Origin: Planctomycetales bacterium ZRK34
GTDB lineage: Bacteria > Planctomycetota > Phycisphaerae > Phycisphaerales > Zrk34
Assembly (NCBI GenBank): GCA_014873095.1
Contig: CP050848.1
Span: 4,895,850 to 4,959,849, forward strand
Length of the DNA: 64,000 nucleotides
Direction: 5' to 3'
Position 1 is the first letter of the stretch, and each line of letters opens with the position of its first letter. The notes beneath the pieces are model-generated. The model was not told the origin of the DNA, did not search any database, and worked only from the letters and a program-made list of their open reading frames with translations. The position numbers and the translations under genes are program-made. Below, one piece after another: positions 8,439 to 16,175 of the stretch.

Positions 8439-9074
8439 CTATTTCTCGAACAGATCGCTGGACTCCAGGATCGCCCGGGCCATGTCCGCCAGTGTGCGGC
8501 GTGAGTCGCGGGCCTGCTTCTGAAGCTTCCGCATCGCCTCGGCTTCCTTGAGTCCGAGCTTGTCCATGATCACGCCCTTGGCGCGTTCGACGAGCTTGCG
8601 ATCTTCCAGGGCGGTCTTGAGCTTGCTGACTTCCTGTTGCAGTTGGTGCTGCTGATTGAACCGCGCCCAGGCGACGGCCAGGGCGGTCCGCAGGGCGTCT
8701 TCATCCACCGGTTTGATCAGATAGCCGAACACCCCCGCGCGGGCGCTGCGGACCAGGTACTCCTCATCGGAGTAAGCGCTGAGAATCACCGCGGGGATGG
8801 CCATCTGGGCCAGCCGCTCGGCGACCTCCAATCCGTCCATGTCCGCCATGCGAATATCCAGCAGCGCCATGGCAGGTTGCTCGGCCTTGGCCAACTCGAC
8901 AGCCGCCTGTCCGGTGCTGGCCGGACCCACCACCTGAACCTGCAAATGCTGCAGGTGATCAGCCAGATCACTGGCGACGAGGTGTTCATCCTCTGCGATC
9001 AGCACGCTCGGTGGAAGCAGAGGTTCCGATGATGCAGCTTCATCCCGTCTGTTGGGATGGCAACTCGATAGCAT
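8439..9074 (-). CDS. ANTAR-domain response regulator (AmiR/NasT type), copy 1
   Basis: 211-residue two-domain regulator. The receiver domain (about residues 22-140) has acidic residues 'IAEDE', phospho-acceptor Asp in 'ALLDIRMADMDG', Ser in 'VILSAYSDEE' and Lys in 'YLIKPVDE'. A coiled linker ('FNQQHQLQQEVSKLKTALED') leads to the C-terminal ANTAR domain ('AKGVIMDKLGLKEAEAMRKLQ'), which in known members binds tandem RNA hairpins and prevents transcription termination. No partner histidine kinase lies nearby. The start at 9074 is preferred for its GGAG eight bases upstream; a GTG at 9146 would add 24 residues. Identical to the gene at 9903-10538. Confidence 0.92.
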   Translation of the reverse strand: MLSSCHPNRRDEAASSEPLLPPSVLIAEDEHLVASDLADHLQHLQVQVVGPASTGQAAVELAKAEQPAMALLDIRMADMDGLEVAERLAQMAIPAVILSAYSDEEYLVRSARAGVFGYLIKPVDEDALRTALAVAWARFNQQHQLQQEVSKLKTALEDRKLVERAKGVIMDKLGLKEAEAMRKLQKQARDSRRTLADMARAILESSDLFEK

Positions 9075-9365
9075 AATCCGCACTCCGTGCGAGTCCCTCT
9101 CAGTCTTACCAGCACGAACCATCAATCCAGTGGGAAATGCCAACACCCACTTTACCTACAACGGTCAGGCGACCGCCATGCAGCATGAGTATTTACCACA
9201 TGGATTCGCGCAATGCAAACAATACACCATGTCACAGGTTGGTGTTTGTTGCAATAAGGAAAAACCCGAGAGGGCGCGCTTAACTCTAGCCCCCATGGTG
9301 ACTAGGGAGTTTGATGTTACGATCAATCTTGACTTGATCAAACCCACCAGCAGGCCGCGCACCGG

Positions 9366-9590
9366 TCAATCCAGCCACTGCTTATCTTTGAGTTTCTGGG
9401 GTAGATACTGCTCGGTGATGAAGGAGAAATCTTTGTTCGACAGCGCTTCGAGTTCGAGCTTGACGCCGAGCTTGAGCATCTGACGAATCTCCCGCTGCCA
9501 GGGCTTGGACGCGAACCACGGATAAGCCGCCACTTCCTTGGCGCGGCGTTTGTCCTGTTCGGTCAGGTTGATGCTCACCGCTTTGGGGAT
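9366..9590 (-). pseudogene. Detached 3' fragment of top6A created by the tandem duplication
   Basis: Identical to the last 74 codons plus stop of top6A ('IPKAVSINLTEQDKRRAKE' to 'KDKQWLD'), but cut off at 9590 from the rest of the gene. It lacks the catalytic Tyr and the Toprim Asp residues. By chance the frame stays open to an ATG at 9698 across the junction, giving a 110-residue chimera whose first 36 residues come from an out-of-frame reading of the TolB-like 5' region. A product is doubtful. Confidence 0.9.
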
Positions 9591-9673
9591 ATGGAATGGC
9601 TCTGGCAGCCGATAAGCCCGGCGGTGCACACCACCGCGAGCATGAGCGTGAATTTGTTGGCGAGTCGATCCAT
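9591..9673 (-). pseudogene. Detached 5' fragment of the TolB-like lipoprotein gene
   Basis: The first 27 codons (signal peptide and lipobox, ending 'GCQSHS') are copied from 8127-8209. Beyond the junction the frame reads five foreign codons and stops. At most it encodes a 32-residue lipoprotein-like peptide. Confidence 0.85.
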
Positions 9674-9844
9674 TTGTACCTCCGCGGTCAGCCTTCAAAG
9701 CGCCGCTGCCTCATTCCCTTTCGGCCAATCGGACGTTGGGACTGTCCGAAAAAAACGATGCAGACACAGTATCCCCGTTATCGGACAGCTACAGGGGGGG
9801 GCTTTAGAAACCCCCTGAGAAGAACGGGCACAATTTTTCCAAAT

Positions 9845-9876
9845 AAAAAACGCCGTTCGCGCAGGGCGGACGGCGT
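9845..9876 (-). terminator. Terminator of ANTAR gene, copy 2
   Basis: Exact duplicate of the hairpin and T-tract at 8381-8412, shifted by 1464. Confidence 0.85.
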
Positions 9877-9902
9877 CGTGAATGAACTCATGTTGTAGCG
9901 GT

Positions 9903-10538
9903 CTATTTCTCGAACAGATCGCTGGACTCCAGGATCGCCCGGGCCATGTCCGCCAGTGTGCGGCGTGAGTCGCGGGCCTGCTTCTGAAGCTTCCGCATCG
10001 CCTCGGCTTCCTTGAGTCCGAGCTTGTCCATGATCACGCCCTTGGCGCGTTCGACGAGCTTGCGATCTTCCAGGGCGGTCTTGAGCTTGCTGACTTCCTG
10101 TTGCAGTTGGTGCTGCTGATTGAACCGCGCCCAGGCGACGGCCAGGGCGGTCCGCAGGGCGTCTTCATCCACCGGTTTGATCAGATAGCCGAACACCCCC
10201 GCGCGGGCGCTGCGGACCAGGTACTCCTCATCGGAGTAAGCGCTGAGAATCACCGCGGGGATGGCCATCTGGGCCAGCCGCTCGGCGACCTCCAATCCGT
10301 CCATGTCCGCCATGCGAATATCCAGCAGCGCCATGGCAGGTTGCTCGGCCTTGGCCAACTCGACAGCCGCCTGTCCGGTGCTGGCCGGACCCACCACCTG
10401 AACCTGCAAATGCTGCAGGTGATCAGCCAGATCACTGGCGACGAGGTGTTCATCCTCTGCGATCAGCACGCTCGGTGGAAGCAGAGGTTCCGATGATGCA
10501 GCTTCATCCCGTCTGTTGGGATGGCAACTCGATAGCAT
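9903..10538 (-). CDS. ANTAR-domain response regulator, copy 2
   Basis: Amino-acid-identical to the gene at 8439-9074, with the same upstream region (including the 3' end of top6A) and the same terminator. It is the ancestral-position copy directly downstream of intact top6A: the gap between its start and the top6A stop is native here, whereas copy 1 is preceded by the truncated top6A fragment. If real, it doubles the dosage of one regulator. Confidence 0.9.
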   Translation of the reverse strand: MLSSCHPNRRDEAASSEPLLPPSVLIAEDEHLVASDLADHLQHLQVQVVGPASTGQAAVELAKAEQPAMALLDIRMADMDGLEVAERLAQMAIPAVILSAYSDEEYLVRSARAGVFGYLIKPVDEDALRTALAVAWARFNQQHQLQQEVSKLKTALEDRKLVERAKGVIMDKLGLKEAEAMRKLQKQARDSRRTLADMARAILESSDLFEK

Positions 10539-10829
10539 AATCCGCACTCCGTGCGAGTCCCTCTCAGTCTTACCAGCACGAACCATCAATCCAGTGGGAA
10601 ATGCCAACACCCACTTTACCTACAACGGTCAGGCGACCGCCATGCAGCATGAGTATTTACCACATGGATTCGCGCAATGCAAACAATACACCATGTCACA
10701 GGTTGGTGTTTGTTGCAATAAGGAAAAACCCGAGAGGGCGCGCTTAACTCTAGCCCCCATGGTGACTAGGGAGTTTGATGTTACGATCAATCTTGACTTG
10801 ATCAAACCCACCAGCAGGCCGCGCACCGG

Positions 10830-12011
10830 TCAATCCAGCCACTGCTTATCTTTGAGTTTCTGGGGTAGATACTGCTCGGTGATGAAGGAGAAATCTTTGT
10901 TCGACAGCGCTTCGAGTTCGAGCTTGACGCCGAGCTTGAGCATCTGACGAATCTCCCGCTGCCAGGGCTTGGACGCGAACCACGGATAAGCCGCCACTTC
11001 CTTGGCGCGGCGTTTGTCCTGTTCGGTCAGGTTGATGCTCACCGCTTTGGGGATGTCGAACTTCGCCGCGTCGTAGGCGCTCATGCCGATGAAGCGCGCC
11101 GCGGGAATCGCCATGCGCTGCGACTCGAACGCGAGGTTGATCGAGCCCTGCTTCACGACGCTGTAGATGTAGTAGCCCCACGGATCGTTATCGACCAGCA
11201 CGTAGACCGGCAGCTTCAGCTCCTGGTGCATCCGCCACATCAGTCGGCGGACGCCGCGCGGGGGCTGGCCGCCGCCGTGAATGATCATGCACTTGTGCTT
11301 CTCCCAGAAGCGGTCTTCGGAGAAGCGACGCCAGACGGCGCCTTTTTCGATCAGCAGGACGAACTTCGCGCCGCCGCGCTTGAACTTGATGATGTGGTCT
11401 TCGACGATCGACGGAATCGCCCAGCCGCCCGAGCCCATCTTCGACAGGTCGATCGTGTCGCCGTTGTCTTCGATCACCATCGGGCCGACCATCGCGCCCT
11501 TGGGTTCAGCGAACAGACCGAGCTCCTCGCGAAGCGACGCCATCGCCACTTCCAGGTCTTCGATGATCGGGTCTGATTCCGACTGCTCGTCGAAGGTGTT
11601 TTCCTTGGTGCCGGGGATGGTGTGCTTGGTGTGGTAGAAAAGGTCACGAATGCTGGTCGTTTTCTTCTGATCGATGAGCTGTTTACACCCGGCGGCGACC
11701 AGCGTGGTCTGCATGAATTTCTTGGCCATGCCGACGTTGAAGAAGCTGCGTCGCTGGGCGTTGGAGCCCATGACGATCAGCCCGCTCTTTTTGTCGAAGT
11801 TCACGTTCGACAGGGCGCGCGTCGGGATATGCACGCCCGGGTCCATCTCGCGGCTGATCTGATCGGCGACCGAGTTGGCCATGTCCACGAGCCGGGCGCC
11901 CGTGTCGGCAGCGTTTCGCTTCTTGCGAACGATCTTCTTTTTGCTCGCCGCCGGTTGTGACTTGGCGGTCGGCTTCTTGGTCGTCTTCTTTTTGGTGGTC
12001 TTCTTCGCCAT
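10830..12011 (-). CDS. top6A: DNA topoisomerase VI subunit A (Spo11-like)
   Basis: 393-residue DNA-cleaving subunit of the type IIB topoisomerase. A Lys-rich tail (1-32) precedes the winged-helix CAP domain with the catalytic Tyr in 'SIRDLFYHTKH' (Tyr126). The Toprim domain follows: Glu222 in 'LLIEKGA' and 'VLVDNDPWGYYIYS' (Asp274, Asp276). The enzyme passes one duplex through another to relax supercoils and decatenate DNA as an A2B2 tetramer. It follows top6B by 46 bases on the same strand, as expected for an operon. Topo VI is mainly archaeal and plant, and sporadic in bacteria. Its 3' 225 bases are duplicated. Confidence 0.93.
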   Translation of the reverse strand: MAKKTTKKKTTKKPTAKSQPAASKKKIVRKKRNAADTGARLVDMANSVADQISREMDPGVHIPTRALSNVNFDKKSGLIVMGSNAQRRSFFNVGMAKKFMQTTLVAAGCKQLIDQKKTTSIRDLFYHTKHTIPGTKENTFDEQSESDPIIEDLEVAMASLREELGLFAEPKGAMVGPMVIEDNGDTIDLSKMGSGGWAIPSIVEDHIIKFKRGGAKFVLLIEKGAVWRRFSEDRFWEKHKCMIIHGGGQPPRGVRRLMWRMHQELKLPVYVLVDNDPWGYYIYSVVKQGSINLAFESQRMAIPAARFIGMSAYDAAKFDIPKAVSINLTEQDKRRAKEVAAYPWFASKPWQREIRQMLKLGVKLELEALSNKDFSFITEQYLPQKLKDKQWLD

Positions 12012-12057
12012 GTATCTACTCGTTTAGCGACGCCGCTTGCGGCGTGCTTGTCCCTGA

Positions 12058-13995
12058 TCAGTCAAACAAACCGTCTTCGTAATCGCCATCGTCTTCCCGC
12101 GATTTGCGCGACGGCTTGCCGTTGTCGGCCGACGAATCATCATCGTCGAGCACCGTGCCGTTGCCGCGGTCGACGATGACGATCGAATCATCCGCCGCCA
12201 GCGGATCACGCTGCTTTCTGACTTTCTTCTCCTTCTGCGTAACCTTGACCGGGTTGCCGTCCTGATCGAACTGCAGGTCGGCGGTTTCGGTGAAGCGTTT
12301 GGCCACGTGTTCGAACTGGTCGCGAATCGTCTGGGGCTTCAGCTTCGGGTCGATCGTGTTCAAGGCCTGGGCGATCTCGCCGATGTAACGCTCGAAGATG
12401 CCGCGGCGTTCGTTTTCCTTGCGGACCTTCGCCCGGCGATTCAGATAAGTTTTCAGCTTGCGGCCGCACTCGGCCATCGCCAGCTTCATCTCTTTGCGAA
12501 TCTCGTCGTAGTCGGCGATCGCCTCCTTCGACTCGCTGGTGAACGGCACCCAGACGCTCGCCATGTGCACCATCACCGTCAGCGGCCCGATCGGCACCGA
12601 ACCCTTGGGCTGGCTGAGCCCGTAGTTGCGCCACGCGGTCTCCTGCACCGCCTTGAAAGCACAACACGCCGACCGCTGATACAACAGCGGCACGCGGTTG
12701 GCGAAGCGGATCACCCGCGACGGCTCTTCCTTGGGCAGTTCCCCGCCGAACGCGATGCCGATTTCGATTTGGAACGGGTTGCCGCGATACACCGCCGGCG
12801 GGCGCGTCACCGACGTGTAAAACTCCGCCTTGATGCCTTTGAGCAGGCCCGCGCGGATCACGTCGTCGCCGATCGGCGAAAGGCAATCCGTCGGCGGGGC
12901 CATCAGCTTCATTTCCTGAATCGCCTTGTAGATGGCCTCAGCTTCGGCGTGGCCGATCTTGCTGACCCAGGTGCGGTTGGTGATCGTGTCGTCGGCGCCG
13001 AGAATCTTGTTGGCCCGCTTGCAGATTTCATTGGCGACGCGCAGCGACACGCGGGAAAAGTCATTCTGTAAAAATCCGCCAAGCTGCGTCGCCTGCGTGG
13101 TCTTGACCATCTTCAGCAGCATGCCCAGTTCGATGCCCTTGGGGTGGGGCTTGATCTCCTTGGGCTCTTCAGGCAGTTCTTTGACAGCCCGGGGAAACAC
13201 GACCGTGCCGCCGGGCGTGGTGACCGTCTCGGATGAAGTTTCCGCCAGTTGGGTCGCGTGCTGATAGTCGTCGATCAGCGACGGCATCGACGCCTGCTCT
13301 TCTTTGGAGATGCAGGCGTCCGGCGGTTGGTAGATGATCTGGGCGTGCGGGTTGGCGATGGCGGTCTGCTGGAGATACTCATCAACGCTCTGGCGACCGC
13401 GCTGAAACTTGGCTTCAAGCTCGATGACGACCTCGGTGCCTGTGTCGTCGGGAAAGTCGTGGCGCTCGACTTCGTCGTGCACCTCGGCTTTGTTCTTCTG
13501 CATGTCGATCGCGAGCGTCAGGCAGTGCGAAGGCTTGTTCTTGTGGGGCTTGGTGTGGATGATCATCGGTTTGCCGGTGGTCATCAGGCCGTACATGCCG
13601 GCGGCGGCGATGCCGATGCCCTGCTGGCCGCGCGACATTTTCATGCGGTGAAACTTGGAGCCGTAGAGCAGACGACCGAAGACATTTTCGACCTGCTTGC
13701 GGACAATGCCCGGCCCGTTGTCGCGGACGGTCACCCGAAAGCGTGTCTCGGCCAGCGGCTCGATGCCGACGAAGATGTTCGGCAGCATGCCGGCTTCCTC
13801 GCAGGCGTCCAGGGCATTGTCGACGGCTTCCTTGATCGTCGTCAGCAGCGCTTTGCGGGGATTGTCGAATCCGAGCAGGTGGCGATTCTTGGCGAAGAAC
13901 TCGCTGACGGAGATCTCGCGTTGCTGGGCGGCCAGGGCGTCGGCGTCGCGGCCGCGCGGGGCTTTGGATTTTTTCTTTCGGGTTGCTGCTACCAT
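12058..13995 (-). CDS. top6B: DNA topoisomerase VI subunit B (GHKL ATPase)
   Basis: 645-residue ATPase subunit. GHKL motifs are complete: 'KEAVDNALDACEEAG' (Glu56, Asn60), 'RDNGPGI' (92-97) and 'SRGQQGIGIAAAGMYG' (121-136). The H2TH-like and transducer regions follow ('RPPAVYRGNPFQIEIGIAFGGE', 'RFANRVPLLYQ' with 'WRNYGLSQPKGSVPIGP'). The C-terminus is a charged tail. ATP binding dimerises B and drives strand passage by A. The ATG start is supported by GGAAGG upstream. It is slightly longer than typical archaeal subunits because of the N-terminal Lys/Arg tail and acidic C-tail. Confidence 0.94.
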   Translation of the reverse strand: MVAATRKKKSKAPRGRDADALAAQQREISVSEFFAKNRHLLGFDNPRKALLTTIKEAVDNALDACEEAGMLPNIFVGIEPLAETRFRVTVRDNGPGIVRKQVENVFGRLLYGSKFHRMKMSRGQQGIGIAAAGMYGLMTTGKPMIIHTKPHKNKPSHCLTLAIDMQKNKAEVHDEVERHDFPDDTGTEVVIELEAKFQRGRQSVDEYLQQTAIANPHAQIIYQPPDACISKEEQASMPSLIDDYQHATQLAETSSETVTTPGGTVVFPRAVKELPEEPKEIKPHPKGIELGMLLKMVKTTQATQLGGFLQNDFSRVSLRVANEICKRANKILGADDTITNRTWVSKIGHAEAEAIYKAIQEMKLMAPPTDCLSPIGDDVIRAGLLKGIKAEFYTSVTRPPAVYRGNPFQIEIGIAFGGELPKEEPSRVIRFANRVPLLYQRSACCAFKAVQETAWRNYGLSQPKGSVPIGPLTVMVHMASVWVPFTSESKEAIADYDEIRKEMKLAMAECGRKLKTYLNRRAKVRKENERRGIFERYIGEIAQALNTIDPKLKPQTIRDQFEHVAKRFTETADLQFDQDGNPVKVTQKEKKVRKQRDPLAADDSIVIVDRGNGTVLDDDDSSADNGKPSRKSREDDGDYEDGLFD

Positions 13996-14130
13996 CGGCG
14001 AGCCTTCCGTGGCTGAGGTCTGATATTTTCGTCCATTCCGGGAGCGGATGGGGAGAAGCCACCAACGATACGACAGCGCGTCGCGTCCGACAAGTGGGGG
14101 GCTGGGGTGTAATTTTGCGATGTGGTCGAA

Positions 14131-14160
14131 TTGTCGTCAAACCGCCGATAGGCGTATAAT
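14131..14160 (+). promoter_or_regulatory. Sigma-70-like promoter for cdaA-ybbR
   Basis: TTGTCG (14131-14136), 18 bases, TATAAT (14155-14160), in the 245-base gap between divergent top6B and cdaA, about 80 bases upstream of the cdaA start. Confidence 0.5.
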
Positions 14161-14240
14161 CAGGCGGGGTATCGATTTGCCTCCGCCGGGGGACCGAAGC
14201 GCAGTTCGGCCGCAATATCGCCGATCAGGAGTTCGTTTTT

Positions 14241-15131
14241 TTGCTGGATCGTCTGTTTCAGATTGGCACCCGCCTGCAGGGCTATAACCCCTGGGAGGTG
14301 TTGGTACAGATCGCGCTGATCTGGGTGGTGGTCTATTTCGTGTTTCGATTCCTTCGGGGCACGCGCGGGGCGCGCGTGCTCAAGGGTGTCGGCCTGCTGT
14401 TGATGGTGGCGATGATTCTGGTGGCTGTGCTGGGGCCCGACGCTTCGTCATTCGCCCCGCTGCGGTATCTGCTGGACAGCTTTCTCGGCTTCGCTGCCCT
14501 GGCGCTGGTCATCGTGTTCCAACCCGAACTGCGGCGTGGGCTTGTCCGCCTCGGTGAAGCGCGCCTGTTCCGCGGGGCGGTGATGGACATGGAGCGGGTC
14601 ATCGATGAGTTGGTCAAGGCGGCTGAATACCTGTCCAAGAACAAGATCGGCGCGATCGTCGCCATCGAACGCGACGTCGGGCTCGAAGGTATTGTCGAAG
14701 TCGGCACACGACTGGACGCTCACGTCAGCGCTGAACTGTTGAAGACGATCTTCTGGCCCGGCAGCGCGCTGCACGACATGGGCGTGGTGATCCGCGGCGA
14801 CGAGATGGTGGCTGCGGGCGTGCAGTTTCCTCTGGCTGAAGGTGGTGATCTGAGCCAGGAGCTTGGCTCACGCCACCGCGCCGCACTCGGGCTCAGCCAA
14901 GAGACCGACGCGCTGGTGTTGGTCATCAGTGAAGAATCCGGCGCGATGAGTCTGGCCGAGCGTGGGCAGTTGCTGCGGAAGCTTTCGCCGGACGGCCTGC
15001 GCGCGATGCTGCGTCGCGGCCTGTCGCAGCAGGGGGGCGGCGTGCCGTCAGCCCCGTCGAAGTCGGAAGAGTCCGACGCCAAAAGCAAAAAAAAACCTGA
15101 GATCAAACCCGCGGACAAATCCGCCGCCTGA
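14241..15131 (+). CDS. cdaA: CdaA-type diadenylate cyclase, variant active-site motif
   Basis: 296-residue membrane protein that by family makes c-di-AMP from two ATP. Three N-terminal helices ('VLVQIALIWVVVYFVFRFL', 'VGLLLMVAMILVAVLG', 'FLGFAALALVIVF') precede the DAC domain (about 100-250): 'GAIVAIERDVGLE', 'LDAHVSAELLKTIF', and 'SRHRAALG' for the RHR motif. The usual DGA motif is replaced: 'ALHDMGVVI' gives Asp179-Met-Gly. The C-terminal ~40 residues are a charged tail. It starts at TTG 14241 with AGGAG nine bases upstream. Five bases separate it from ybbR, the classic cdaA-cdaR pairing. Confidence 0.9.
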   Translation: MLDRLFQIGTRLQGYNPWEVLVQIALIWVVVYFVFRFLRGTRGARVLKGVGLLLMVAMILVAVLGPDASSFAPLRYLLDSFLGFAALALVIVFQPELRRGLVRLGEARLFRGAVMDMERVIDELVKAAEYLSKNKIGAIVAIERDVGLEGIVEVGTRLDAHVSAELLKTIFWPGSALHDMGVVIRGDEMVAAGVQFPLAEGGDLSQELGSRHRAALGLSQETDALVLVISEESGAMSLAERGQLLRKLSPDGLRAMLRRGLSQQGGGVPSAPSKSEESDAKSKKKPEIKPADKSAA

Positions 15132-15136
15132 GCATT

Positions 15137-16141
15137 ATGAAACTTCGCCGTCGCATACAGGATTACACGCTGGTGACGCTGATCAGCCTGCTGGTCTGGC
15201 TCTACGCCGAGGGTCGAACCGTCAAGGCGTATGCGCCGGATGAAGCGATCCCGTTGACGGTGCTGACCAGCTCGCCGGACCTGGTGGTCGTCAGCCAGTC
15301 GTCCACCGCGATCAAACCCGAGTTCAAGGGCGCCGCCAACGAAATCTACGAGCTGCGCCGCAAGCTCCCGCAAGGCCTGAAGCTCACGCTCGACGCCACC
15401 GAGCCCGGTGAAAAAAGCATCGTGCTGGATCAGGCGCTGGGTCAGGCGGACCCGATTCAGAATGTCCGGGCGAACCTGTCGCGGGTCGATCCGCCGACGG
15501 TGACGGTGCGGCTGGATCGGCTGATCAAGCAGGATGTGCCGGTGCGATTCACACCCACCGAGGTGCAGCTTGTTTCCGGCAGCCTGAAGATGACGCCGGA
15601 GCAGGTGACGCTGACCGCCCCGCAGGGACTGCTCGAAACGCTCGGACTCAACCCCGCCGAGATGACGCTGGATATCGAACCCTCGCAGGCGCTTCGCACT
15701 CTGGCGCCCGGCGTTGAGCATACCGTTTCAGCCCGCGTGAAACTCCCTGTGGCCCTGGCGGCCGACCCCCACGTCAAGCTCAAACCCGATCGTGTCGACC
15801 TGACGCTGACGATCGACAAGACCGAAGACGCGGTGAAGCTGCCGAGCGTGCCGGTGTGGGTGACGCTGCCGCCGGAGGAGACGGATAAGTACCAGGTGAA
15901 GCTGCTGGACGAGTCGCGCGTGCTCAAGGATGTGCAGATCAGTGGGCCGTCGGATTTGATCGCGAAGGTCAAGGACGGATCGATCCCGGTGATCGCGACG
16001 GTGCGGCTCAGCAGCGACGACCTGGCCAAGGGCGTCGGCGGTGAAGTCACGGCGACGGTGCGGTTTGACGTGCCGGCGCCGCTGAGCGTGCAGAATCCCA
16101 CCGCCGGAGTCCGTCTGACGATCGCCAAGCGCGGCACGTGA
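15137..16141 (+). CDS. YbbR-domain protein (CdaR-like)
   Basis: 334 residues: one N-terminal membrane anchor ('YTLVTLISLLVWLYAEGRTV') and an extracytoplasmic region of about four YbbR-like beta domains ('SSPDLVVVSQSSTAIKPEFKG', 'TPTEVQLVSGSLKMTPEQVTL', 'VWVTLPPEETDKYQVKLL'). In Firmicutes CdaR binds and tunes the cyclase CdaA, and the adjacency here implies the same role. The ribosome site is weak, consistent with translational coupling to the upstream stop five bases away. Confidence 0.85.
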   Translation: MKLRRRIQDYTLVTLISLLVWLYAEGRTVKAYAPDEAIPLTVLTSSPDLVVVSQSSTAIKPEFKGAANEIYELRRKLPQGLKLTLDATEPGEKSIVLDQALGQADPIQNVRANLSRVDPPTVTVRLDRLIKQDVPVRFTPTEVQLVSGSLKMTPEQVTLTAPQGLLETLGLNPAEMTLDIEPSQALRTLAPGVEHTVSARVKLPVALAADPHVKLKPDRVDLTLTIDKTEDAVKLPSVPVWVTLPPEETDKYQVKLLDESRVLKDVQISGPSDLIAKVKDGSIPVIATVRLSSDDLAKGVGGEVTATVRFDVPAPLSVQNPTAGVRLTIAKRGT

Positions 16142-16175
16142 ATCCTCGTCGCGTTCCGCATAAACTGCCCACATC

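Larger units (their letters stand above)
8127..9590. repeat. Tandem duplication, copy 1 (1464 bp)
   Basis: Copy 1 of a direct repeat whose second copy is 9591-11054, at a constant offset of 1464. All stretches compared are identical, including the complete ANTAR protein and its intergenic flanks. The unit runs from inside the 5' end of the TolB-like gene, through the whole ANTAR gene, to codon ~320 of top6A. No microhomology is visible at the join: CTTTGGGGAT (9581-9590) abuts ATGGAATGGC (9591-9600). Confidence 0.95.
9591..11054. repeat. Tandem duplication, copy 2 (1464 bp)
   Basis: Second copy of 8127-9590. It carries the first 27 codons of the TolB-like gene, a full ANTAR gene and the native 3' end of top6A. 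The identity indicates either a very recent duplication or an assembly duplication. Confidence 0.95.
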
